A stretch of 64,000 bases of DNA from Bacteroidota bacterium (GTDB taxonomy: Bacteria > Bacteroidota > Bacteroidia > JACCXN01). The stretch lies in assembly GCA_013696965.1 (NCBI GenBank), contig JACCXN010000044.1, positions 1 to 64,000 on the forward strand, written 5' to 3'. The position numbers were made by a program, and so were the translations under genes. Shown piece after piece: positions 1 to 7,155 of the stretch. Positions within the stretch are counted from its first letter, which is position 1, and each line of letters starts with the position of its first letter. Under the pieces are notes generated by a model, which was not told where the DNA came from, searched no databases, and saw only the letters and a program-made list of their open reading frames with translations.

Positions 1-34
1 ACAGTGCACAAACAATAATGAATATAACATGGCG

Positions 35-50
35 TCCCGATAAATCGGGA
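35..50. repeat. Short GC-rich palindrome, possible dispersed repeat
   Basis: A 7-bp perfect inverted repeat (TCCCGAT, two-base loop, ATCGGGA) lies in otherwise very AT-rich DNA. Palindromes built on TCCCGA/TCGGGA are, from memory, common as dispersed extragenic elements in Bacteroidota genomes. I see only one copy in this window, so the repeat status is inferred. It is not followed by a T tract and so does not look like a terminator. Confidence 0.3.
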
Positions 51-212
51 TGACATTTAAAAAACAAATTATCTACATATGAAAGTAATTCGAGAAAGGA
101 TAGTAAATGGTTCTTCATTAACAATGATCTCGAACTCAATTTTCTAAGTTTTGGTCTTAAGTTTTTTAGCTTTAACAAAAATTTTATTTGATTTTTTTTT
201 GTAAATTCATAC

Positions 213-578
213 ATGAGAAAAATCACAGAAATTATACCCGTAAATAAGGTGATAGCTTTATTTACACTTGTTTTTCTTTTCTTAATTGTATTTATGTTCT
301 CTGGCAATAAGCAGAAAGAAAAGCAAAAAATACCAAATCAAATAATTTACAAAATAGAAACCTTTCAAACAGAAACAGGGTGGGGGTATAAAATTTACAA
401 TTCTGAAAAAATGCTTATTAATCAGGAAAATATTCCAACCATAACAGAATTTATATCTTTTAAATCAGAAGATGAGGCAATTTCAACGGCTAATTTAGCC
501 ATAGAGAAATTAAAAAAAGGCTTTTTCCCACCTGCAATAACACTTGAAGAACTAGATAGTTTAAAAGTATCTTATTGA
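213..578 (+). CDS. DUF4907-like single-pass membrane protein
   Basis: A 121-residue protein. Residues about 13-30 form one hydrophobic segment (VIALFTLVFLFLIVFMF), preceded by a short basic N-terminus, so it is probably an inner-membrane anchor or uncleaved signal. The remaining ~90 residues carry GWGYKIYNSEKMLINQENIP and, near the end, KLKKGFFPPAITLEEL. That layout (glycine-rich start, 'I-Q-I-P' segment, then a helix ending in K-G-x-x-P-P-x-T-x-E-E-L) matches my recollection of the Bacteroidota family DUF4907, of unknown function. It is followed by ~300 non-coding bases and then a Kelch-repeat secreted protein on the same strand. I recall such pairings in other Bacteroidota but cannot verify this here. 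The family call is from memory; the membrane segment is seen directly. Confidence 0.6.
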   Translation: MRKITEIIPVNKVIALFTLVFLFLIVFMFSGNKQKEKQKIPNQIIYKIETFQTETGWGYKIYNSEKMLINQENIPTITEFISFKSEDEAISTANLAIEKLKKGFFPPAITLEELDSLKVSY

Positions 579-879
579 TTATAAGCAATTCAATTTTCTG
601 TTTTTATCTCCAATAAACTCCCTGCTGTTCCCCGTTTTGTTTAATAAGGTTTCAAGTAGGCTAGTTTATGAATCAATTATTCCCTTAATCAGGATTTGTT
701 TTGTTTAGTTCACTCCCCAAAATGTCCTTGTTTTTCCACATATATAAGGGGCATAAATGATTCTTTTTTAAATGGAACTTGTTCCTATTATCGATAATCA
801 GGCAAAAAGATTTTAATGGCAAATTTTTTTATACTGATAATTGGCAAAATACATTTTCGAAAATTAAAATTTGAGCAAT
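579..879. other. Intergenic region with possible promoter at its end
   Basis: About 300 bases with no convincing coding frame on either strand. At its right end a TTG (841-843) is followed about 22 bases later by AAAATTTG (866-873), a one-mismatch version of the Bacteroidota -7 element, just before the ATG at 880. Nothing else recognisable. Confidence 0.3.
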
Positions 880-2562
880 ATGAAAAATCAATACTTGTTA
901 AAGTTTCTAAGAAAATTACCACTGCTTGCATTAATATTTGCATGTATTAGTGTGCCTGTTTTTGGACAGGGGGTATGGATGCAAAAAACTGATTTTGGAG
1001 GAACTAAAAGAAGTAAAGCAGTAGGATTTTCAATTCTTTCTAAAGGTTATATTGGCCTTGGCAAAACAGGTTCAAGTAATTATAAAGATGATTTTTGGGA
1101 ATACAATCCTGTTTCTGATAGCTGGGCACAAGCAGCTGTTTTTCCTGGGAACACAAGATCAAATGCAGTTAGTTTTACCATCGGTTCTTCCGCTTATGTT
1201 GGAACTGGGGCTGCTAGCAATGGGACGCCTACAAATGAACTATACCAATACAACCAGTTAACAAACTCCTGGAATAAAAAAGCTGACTTACCCTACTCAG
1301 CAGATAGTGCTACAGGTTTTGCTATTGACAATAAAGGATATATCGGAATAGGATCCGGGTCAGCCGGAGCTGTTGACGATTTTTATAAATATGATCCTGT
1401 AACTGATTCCTGGTCTGCCATTAAAAAATTCCCTTTCAATGCTTTAGGGGCTTTTGGTTTTGCAATCAATAACAAAGGGTATGTATGTACAATTGATTCT
1501 TCAAATAATTTTTGGGAATATAGCCCTGTAGAGGATACCTGGAATAAAATGGCTAATTTCCCTGGGGAAACAAATAGTAATAATACTGTTTTCGTCCTAA
1601 ATAATAAAGCCTATGCTGCTACTTCAACAAATGAATTTTGGCAATATGATCCTGTTTCTAATTCATGGTCACAAATGTCAGATTTTGATGGTGCTGCACG
1701 AAGATCTGCAGTTGGGTTTTCAATTGGAAGTACTGGGTATATTGGAACAGGTATATCCTCTTCATCTACTTACAAGAATGATTTCTGGGCCTTTGCCAGA
1801 AAAGATACCTTTAATGCTGATTTTAGTTTAACCAATTCCTGTTTCGGCATTCCTGTAATTTTTGTCGATAACTCAACTTCAACCGATAGTACCAACATTG
1901 TTAGCTGGGAATGGAATTTTGGAGATGGAAATTCTTCAATAAATCAATTTCCCAATTATGATTATCCTGTTTTTGGAAATTATATGGTAAAACTTATTAT
2001 TACCGATAATCTTCAAAACAAGGATACTATTGAAAAACCAATTGCTATACATGAAAAGCCTGCAACAGAATTTACCTTTTCCTTTATTGATAGCCTTAAA
2101 GTTAGTTTTGTGAATAATACCGTTGGTGCCGGGGAATATTACTGGCAGTTTGGTGATGGTTCTATAAGTACCAGCGTTAATGTTTTGCATTCTTATGCAA
2201 CAAAAGGAATTTATGAAGTATGCCTTTCCGGATATAATTTTAACGGATGCGAGGGGAAAATTTGTAAACTTGTCGACCTGAATACTGTTGGAATGGAAAC
2301 AATTAAAAATAAAGAATATGCATTCAATATTTATCCAAACCCTGCAACAGATCACATTTTCCTTTCAGGAGAGGTAAAGGGAAATGAAAAAACAAAAATA
2401 CAACTTATTGATGCTTTGGGGAAAATAATGTTTTCAAAAAATATTGAAAATGCGGAAAATTTCATCGAACCAATTGACATTAAAAATCTAAATGCTGGAT
2501 TTTATTTAATACAAATACAAACTGGAGATCAGTTTACAAGAAAAAAATTAATTGTTAAATAA
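880..2562 (+). CDS. Secreted Kelch-repeat/PKD protein with T9SS sorting domain
   Basis: A 560-residue secreted protein. I chose the ATG at 880 over the in-frame TTG at 871 because the TTG lies inside a promoter-like AAAATTTG. Residues 1-28 are a signal peptide ending in VFGQ. Residues about 30-310 hold roughly six Kelch-like beta-propeller blades, each with the repeat 'Y-x-x-D-x-x-x-x-x-W' (FWEYNPVSDSW, FYKYDPVTDSW, FWQYDPVSNSW). Two PKD-type Ig domains follow (WEWNFGDGNSS and YYWQFGDGS). The last ~80 residues are a type A T9SS C-terminal domain, opening with NIYPNPATDHIFLSG and ending KKLIVK. It should be exported by Sec, moved through the outer membrane by T9SS and anchored at or released from the surface. 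The ligand of the propeller cannot be told. Confidence 0.88.
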   Translation: MKNQYLLKFLRKLPLLALIFACISVPVFGQGVWMQKTDFGGTKRSKAVGFSILSKGYIGLGKTGSSNYKDDFWEYNPVSDSWAQAAVFPGNTRSNAVSFTIGSSAYVGTGAASNGTPTNELYQYNQLTNSWNKKADLPYSADSATGFAIDNKGYIGIGSGSAGAVDDFYKYDPVTDSWSAIKKFPFNALGAFGFAINNKGYVCTIDSSNNFWEYSPVEDTWNKMANFPGETNSNNTVFVLNNKAYAATSTNEFWQYDPVSNSWSQMSDFDGAARRSAVGFSIGSTGYIGTGISSSSTYKNDFWAFARKDTFNADFSLTNSCFGIPVIFVDNSTSTDSTNIVSWEWNFGDGNSSINQFPNYDYPVFGNYMVKLIITDNLQNKDTIEKPIAIHEKPATEFTFSFIDSLKVSFVNNTVGAGEYYWQFGDGSISTSVNVLHSYATKGIYEVCLSGYNFNGCEGKICKLVDLNTVGMETIKNKEYAFNIYPNPATDHIFLSGEVKGNEKTKIQLIDALGKIMFSKNIENAENFIEPIDIKNLNAGFYLIQIQTGDQFTRKKLIVK

Positions 2563-2731
2563 ACTCAGGCAAAAAGAAATGGGCGTTGAAATCAGTGGAC
2601 ATATTGTAATCCCCGGTTTGTGTTTTTAACCTGTTGAGGTTGTTATAGGAAAAATCTTCCACAAAGCCATTGGGCCCATTATTGGCGTTAGATATAAAAT
2701 AGCATAAAGCCTCGGTTTCATTGGGACTTTG
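2555..2731 (-). pseudogene. Orphan coding remnant with YD-repeat-like motif
   Basis: The minus strand holds a 58-codon open frame with no start codon. A TAA lies immediately upstream, and it ends at a TAA overlapping the end of the plus-strand Kelch gene. The composition is protein-like and slightly richer in G+C than its surroundings. It contains EDFSYNNLNRLKTQTGDYN, reminiscent of an RHS/YD repeat (Y-x-x-L-N-R-L), but one motif is too little to assign a family. I read it as the tail of a decayed gene; chance is possible. It lies 20 bases downstream of the interrupted lipoprotein gene, so the two may have decayed together. Confidence 0.35.
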
Positions 2732-2749
2732 TTATTGAAGAGTTTATTA

Positions 2750-3157
2750 TTATTTAAAGAATGTTGTATCTACTTTAAGAACAAAATCTACTTCTTTTTC
2801 TGACTTTTCTTTCCTTATCCATAAACTGTTTTCTAAAACATTTTTATTTAAGATTTGCCCCTGTTTTTTTATCTCCAATTCTTTAAAAAAATATTTCATT
2901 TCTGGTGGCTTCTCCTTGTGAAGACCAGGCAAACTTCTTAATGTAAAATATTCACATGGTGCGATATAATCTGTTATTTCAACATCAACTGGTGGATTAT
3001 TTCCTATTCTTTATTCTACAACAGAGCGGGCAATAATTTCATCATCACATAAATTTTCAATTATAAAATTGCCTTTTATTTTAGGTTCAGGTTTGCAAGA
3101 AATCAATAAAACAAAATAAGGCAAAGCGATAAATACTAAAGCTTTTATACCATTCAT
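2750..3157 (-). pseudogene. Lipoprotein gene interrupted by an in-frame stop
   Basis: From the ATG at 3157 the frame encodes a lipoprotein signal (MNGIKALVFIALPYFVLLIS, then Cys21; lipobox L-I-S-C) and runs to a TAA at 3013-3011 after 48 residues. The same frame continues without another stop for 86 more codons to 2750, with good protein-like composition (for example NNPPVDVEITDYIAPCEYF). One nonsense codon, or a sequencing error, thus splits an otherwise intact ~135-residue outer- or inner-membrane lipoprotein of unknown function. Its ATG sits one base after the stop of the upstream 84-codon ORF, suggesting translational coupling. If both halves were separate genes, the second half would have no ATG near its start and no export signal. 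Confidence 0.55.
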
Positions 3158-3158
3158 A

Positions 3159-3413
3159 TTATGGAATAAATGCATTTGTGCTATCAGGCTTTGGGTTAAA
3201 CTCTTTAAAACTATAAATTTCATTGCGTGTTTCTAATCCTGTTATCTTCCCCTTTTGCAGTCTGTATATTTTTTCACCAAATACGTAGATTTTTATGCCA
3301 TATCCTATAAAATTTAAATTAAATAGTGGTTGGAAGGAATGGAACATTTGTTTTCGTAAAATAAACTGCTCAACATTCCAAAATTTGATCGGGTATTGAT
3401 TTTTAGGAAACAA
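3159..3413 (-). CDS. Small hypothetical protein, possibly a remnant
   Basis: An 84-residue frame starting MFPKNQYPIKFWNVEQ and ending DSTNAFIP. It overlaps the end of the deaminase gene by 11 bases and stops one base before the ATG of the broken lipoprotein gene. This compact arrangement supports real translation. It has no signal peptide, membrane span or motif I recognise. A shorter form from an internal ATG at 3347 is possible. Given the broken neighbour, it may be a fragment of a larger lost gene. Confidence 0.4.
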   Translation of the reverse strand: MFPKNQYPIKFWNVEQFILRKQMFHSFQPLFNLNFIGYGIKIYVFGEKIYRLQKGKITGLETRNEIYSFKEFNPKPDSTNAFIP

Positions 3414-4350
3414 TTTTGGAGAAACCTAAATTTCCTTGTAAACCACCTGAATGAATAACAAGAATTTTATCCTCGGGTTTAAAAAAACCTTTTGCTCCCA
3501 TATCATATATTCCATACATCATTTTCCCGGTATATATGTAATCCAGTGGAATTTTTGTCCTTTCTTCAAAGGCATTAATAAAAGCAAGCAATTCAGGTTT
3601 TACTTTTGCATAGCCTCCAAAGTGGTAATCTGTAATGATTTCCCAATTTTCATCCTTTTTTACACCAGAATAAGTTTTGATATAGGATTCTAAAAATTGA
3701 TTTACATTTTCTTTTAAAAAATCACCGCCTTTAAGTGCCGAAAAGCCCAGAGCTTTTGTTTTTGGTTTTTTTGAAAGAACTATTCCTGCCATGGTTGTTC
3801 CTGTTCCCATCGCACAGCAGATATAATCATAATCCTGTTCTACTTCCGATAAAATTTCCATACAGCCCTTTACTCCGTTCAAATTCGCTCCTCCTTCAGG
3901 TATCAAGTAAAAAGGTCCAAATTTTTCTTCTAATTGCTTTATAAATTCAGCATTGTTTTTTTCTCGATATGTTCCTCTGCCAATAAAATAGAGTTGCATC
4001 CCATTTTTTCGAGCCAAATCAAGAGTAGGATTAAAGTTTTTTGGCTCTTCACCTCTAATTATACCAATGGTTTTTAATCCTGACAGGCTTCCCATTGCTG
4101 CAGTTGCAGCTATATGATTTGAATAAGCACCACCAAATGTTAATATGGTTTCAAATCCTGTCTTACTGGCTTCTAAAATATTGTATTTTAATTTCCACCA
4201 TTTATTCCCTGAGACAAGAGGGTCAATCATATCATCTCTTTTTATAAATAGCTTTGAGGTAAATTTTTTATTGTAGTCAATAATTTCCTGAATTACAGGT
4301 TTAGGATTTAGCATGGTTGGTAAAAGTATTATACCATTTTGGAAATTCAA
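3403..4350 (-). CDS. 1-aminocyclopropane-1-carboxylate deaminase/D-cysteine desulfhydrase family PLP enzyme
   Basis: A 315-residue cytoplasmic fold-type II PLP enzyme. Residues 34-57 carry the family hallmark LFIKRDDMIDPLVSGNKWWK; Lys50 in SGNK is the expected Schiff-base lysine. TFGGAYSNHIAATAA (substrate- and PLP-binding loop), the phosphate-binding region CCAMGTGTTMAGIV and the C-terminal HSGGLQGNLGF loop are also present. The length fits the family (about 300-340). Members either open the cyclopropane ring of ACC to 2-oxobutanoate and ammonia or desulfhydrate D-cysteine to pyruvate, H2S and ammonia. The sequence alone does not separate these, and in a non-plant-associated bacterium the D-cysteine activity is the safer guess. 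It is divergent from the hutU-type gene that starts about 100 bases away. Confidence 0.82.
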   Translation of the reverse strand: MNFQNGIILLPTMLNPKPVIQEIIDYNKKFTSKLFIKRDDMIDPLVSGNKWWKLKYNILEASKTGFETILTFGGAYSNHIAATAAMGSLSGLKTIGIIRGEEPKNFNPTLDLARKNGMQLYFIGRGTYREKNNAEFIKQLEEKFGPFYLIPEGGANLNGVKGCMEILSEVEQDYDYICCAMGTGTTMAGIVLSKKPKTKALGFSALKGGDFLKENVNQFLESYIKTYSGVKKDENWEIITDYHFGGYAKVKPELLAFINAFEERTKIPLDYIYTGKMMYGIYDMGAKGFFKPEDKILVIHSGGLQGNLGFSKIVS

Positions 4351-4448
4351 AATGATAAGTTGGAAATCATTTGTAATTATTTCTTAATGGATGATATTTT
4401 TTGAAAAAAATGCAAAAAACAAGGCGAATTTTGTATATTTCCCCCATT

Positions 4449-6650
4449 ATGGAAGGATTTTCAAAAAAAGATAAATTCGATCCCGATGATTTTTATCATT
4501 CACCGGAAGGATATATTGTCTTTACTGAAAAATATTTATTAAAAAGAGCATATTGCTGTAAAAATGGATGCAGGCACTGTCCCTATGGCTTTACTTTAAA
4601 AAGAACAACAATGGAAACAATAAATAATATTTCTCAAAAAGAAATTTCCAAGTCAGCTTTTAACGCTGCTGTTTTAAAGGGAATTCCTGATGAACTGCCC
4701 ACATTAAAACCTTTTGATGCTTCCCTAAATCATGCCCCTAAAAGGAAGGATATTTTATCTAAGGAAGAAAAAAAACTTGCTGTAAAAAATGCGCTGAGGT
4801 ATTTTGATGAAAAACATCACCCTGTTCTTGCACCTGAGTTTGCAAAGGAATTAAACACTTACGGACGCATTTATATGTACAGGTTCAGGCCTGATTATAA
4901 AATACACGCAAGAAGTATAAATGATTATCCACATAATTCAAAACAGGCTGCAGCAATAATGCTAATGCTAAGCAACAATCTTGATTATGCAGTAGCCCAA
5001 CATCCTCATGAATTAATTACTTATGGAGGAAATGGTTCTGTTTTTCAAAACTGGGCCCAATACCTGCTTACAATGCAATATCTTGCCCAAATGACAGATG
5101 AACAAACCCTGGTTTTGTATTCAGGGCATCCCATGGGATTGTTCCCTTCAAACATTGATGCCCCAAGAGTGGTTGTAACGAATGGTATGATGATACCCAA
5201 TTATTCAAAACCAGATGATTGGGAACGTTTTAACGCATTAGGTGTTACCCAATATGGACAAATGACTGCCGGTTCTTTTATGTATATTGGGCCTCAAGGC
5301 ATTGTTCATGGAACTACCATCACAGTTCTTAATGCAGGAAGAAGAATGAAACTAGGCAATGAAGGGCTTGCAGGAAGAATTTTTGTTTCCTCTGGTTTGG
5401 GAGGAATGTCTGGAGCTCAACCCAAGGCTGGGGTTATTGCCGGAGCTGTGTCGGTAATTGCCGAGGTAAATCCCAAAGCAACTAAAGTAAGACATGAACA
5501 GGGTTGGGTAGATGAGGTTTACCAGGATTTGGACAAGCTTATTGCAAGAATTGAAATAGCGCGTAAAGCCAAAGAGGCTGTTTCCCTGTCCTATCAAGGA
5601 AATATTGTAGATTTATGGGAGAAATTTGCCGCTGAAAAAGTTAAAATAGAATTAGGCTCTGATCAAACATCACTTCATAACCCTTATTCAGGTGGATATT
5701 ATCCTGCAGGATTGTCTTATGAACAATCAAATGAAATGATGGCCAATAATCCGGAAGAATTTAAAAAACAGGTGCAAAAATCATTAATAAGGCATGTAAA
5801 TGCAGTAAAGCAAATGGTGTCAAATGGAATGTATTTCTGGGATTATGGAAATGCTTTTCTATTGGAAGCTTCCCGTGCTGGTGCCGATGTGCTAAAATCA
5901 GATGGCACTTTTATTTATCCTTCTTATGTTCAGGATATTTTAGGCCCACTCTGTTTTGATTATGGTTTTGGTCCTTTTAGGTGGGTATGTACATCTTCCG
6001 ACCCTAAAGATTTAAAAATTACAGATAAAATAGCTGAAGAGGTAATTTTAGAAATGCTTATTACAGCCCCTGATGAAATTAAACAGCAGCTTAACGACAA
6101 TTTAATTTGGATAAGAAAGGCAGAGGAAAACAAACTGGTGGTTGGTTCCCAGGCAAGAATTTTATATGCGGATAGTGAAGGCAGGATAAAAATTGCATCG
6201 GCCTTTAATAAGGCTATTAAAGATGGAAAAATTTCTGCTCCTGTTGTTCTTGGCAGGGATCATCATGATGTTTCAGGTACAGATTCACCCTACCGCGAAA
6301 CGTCCAATATTTATGATGGTTCCCAATTTACTGCCGATATGGCTATTCACAATGTTATTGGCGATTCTTTCAGGGGCGCAACATGGGTTTCTGTTCATAA
6401 TGGCGGAGGTGTTGGATGGGGAGAGGTCATCAATGGAGGTTTTGGCCTTGTTCTTGATGGGAGCGATAATGCATTTAAGAAATTACAGTCTATGCTCTTT
6501 TGGGATGTTAACAATGGCATTTCACGCAGGAGCTGGGCCAGGAATAAAGAAGCAATGTTTGCTATTAAAAGAGCCATGCAGGCTGAACCTTTATTAAAGG
6601 TTACAATACCAAGTATCCCTGATGATGAACTTTTAAAAAACTTATTTTAA
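4449..6650 (+). CDS. hutU: Urocanate hydratase with fused N-terminal DUF5522-like domain
   Basis: A 733-residue protein from the ATG at 4449. Earlier in-frame TTG 4401 and ATG 4410 exist but add only a non-conserved tail. Residues 1-54 form a complete DUF5522-like module, with FDPDDFYHSPEGYIVFTEKY and the Cys/His cluster YCCKNGCRHCPYG. From Met55 (ATG 4611) onward the protein is a full-length long-form urocanase of ~679 residues: YGGNGSVFQNW, YSGHPMGLFPS, the NAD-binding SSGLGGMSGAQPKA, FGPFRWVCTS with the conserved Cys (Cys514 here), and GRDHHDVSGTDSPYRET. The enzyme converts urocanate to imidazolone propionate in histidine degradation, using tightly bound NAD+. No other hut genes are nearby. 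The fusion junction has no stop codon or frameshift; it may be a real fusion or two genes that lost a stop. Confidence 0.9.
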   Translation: MEGFSKKDKFDPDDFYHSPEGYIVFTEKYLLKRAYCCKNGCRHCPYGFTLKRTTMETINNISQKEISKSAFNAAVLKGIPDELPTLKPFDASLNHAPKRKDILSKEEKKLAVKNALRYFDEKHHPVLAPEFAKELNTYGRIYMYRFRPDYKIHARSINDYPHNSKQAAAIMLMLSNNLDYAVAQHPHELITYGGNGSVFQNWAQYLLTMQYLAQMTDEQTLVLYSGHPMGLFPSNIDAPRVVVTNGMMIPNYSKPDDWERFNALGVTQYGQMTAGSFMYIGPQGIVHGTTITVLNAGRRMKLGNEGLAGRIFVSSGLGGMSGAQPKAGVIAGAVSVIAEVNPKATKVRHEQGWVDEVYQDLDKLIARIEIARKAKEAVSLSYQGNIVDLWEKFAAEKVKIELGSDQTSLHNPYSGGYYPAGLSYEQSNEMMANNPEEFKKQVQKSLIRHVNAVKQMVSNGMYFWDYGNAFLLEASRAGADVLKSDGTFIYPSYVQDILGPLCFDYGFGPFRWVCTSSDPKDLKITDKIAEEVILEMLITAPDEIKQQLNDNLIWIRKAEENKLVVGSQARILYADSEGRIKIASAFNKAIKDGKISAPVVLGRDHHDVSGTDSPYRETSNIYDGSQFTADMAIHNVIGDSFRGATWVSVHNGGGVGWGEVINGGFGLVLDGSDNAFKKLQSMLFWDVNNGISRRSWARNKEAMFAIKRAMQAEPLLKVTIPSIPDDELLKNLF

Positions 6651-6662
6651 AAAATTAAAAAC

Positions 6663-7079
6663 ATGATTTTTTATAAACCCTTCCGAATTACTCTAGCCAT
6701 TTTAGCTGGTCTTTTATTCCTAACTTCATGTGAACCTGAAGGCGAGAATGTGAATTTTACAGCCGAAGAAATGGTTGGTACTTATAACTGTGCTGAAAAA
6801 AGCCAGGTTTACTCATCTTCAAATTATGAGGTGATAGTATCAAAATCAGCAGCATCTTCTAGTCAAATTACTGTAGAAAATTTTTATCAATTAGGAATAA
6901 GTGCTTCTGTTAAAGTAAACATTAATGGCAGTGACCTTATTATTCCTAAGCAAGTTGTAAACAATATTACTATTTCAGGTGATGGGGTAATAATTAGCAA
7001 AAGCAGAATGAACCTTAATTACACTGCAGATGATGGTGGAGGTGTTGTTGATGTGGTAAGTGGAGGTTTGTCAAAGTAA
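6663..7079 (+). CDS. Small hypothetical lipoprotein
   Basis: A 138-residue protein with a lipoprotein signal: basic and aromatic N-terminus, hydrophobic core LAILAGLLFLTS and Cys23 as the lipidation site (L-T-S-C). The mature part begins EPEGENVNFTAEEMVGTYNC and is rich in Ser, Val and Asn with alternating hydrophobic residues, suggesting a small beta-sandwich or barrel, like many lipocalin-sized Bacteroidota lipoproteins. No specific family recognised. It starts 12 bases after the stop of the urocanate hydratase gene, so it is probably co-transcribed, but I see no functional link. Confidence 0.7.
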   Translation: MIFYKPFRITLAILAGLLFLTSCEPEGENVNFTAEEMVGTYNCAEKSQVYSSSNYEVIVSKSAASSSQITVENFYQLGISASVKVNINGSDLIIPKQVVNNITISGDGVIISKSRMNLNYTADDGGGVVDVVSGGLSK

Positions 7080-7155
7080 AATTTATTTGCCATCTGTTCT
7101 TTTTTCTTTAGAATCAATTTGCTCAATATTTCATTTTAAAAACCTTTAATTATTT

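Noticed and set aside
79-147. 22-codon ORF before the DUF4907-like gene
   Set aside because: Too short, no promoter or conserved feature; chance frame likely.
871-879. TTG as start codon of the Kelch protein
   Set aside because: The TTG lies within a promoter-like AAAATTTG, and an ATG three codons later starts a normal signal peptide.
1936-2355. 139-codon minus-strand frame
   Set aside because: It is antisense to the PKD and sorting domains of the Kelch protein, whose coding is clear.
3403-3413. Frameshift between the deaminase and the 84-codon ORF
   Set aside because: The deaminase has its complete C-terminal loop and natural length, so the ORF is not its lost tail.
6193-6597. 134-codon plus-strand frame within hutU
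   Set aside because: An out-of-frame shadow of the urocanase C-terminal domain, with all conserved motifs in the hutU frame.
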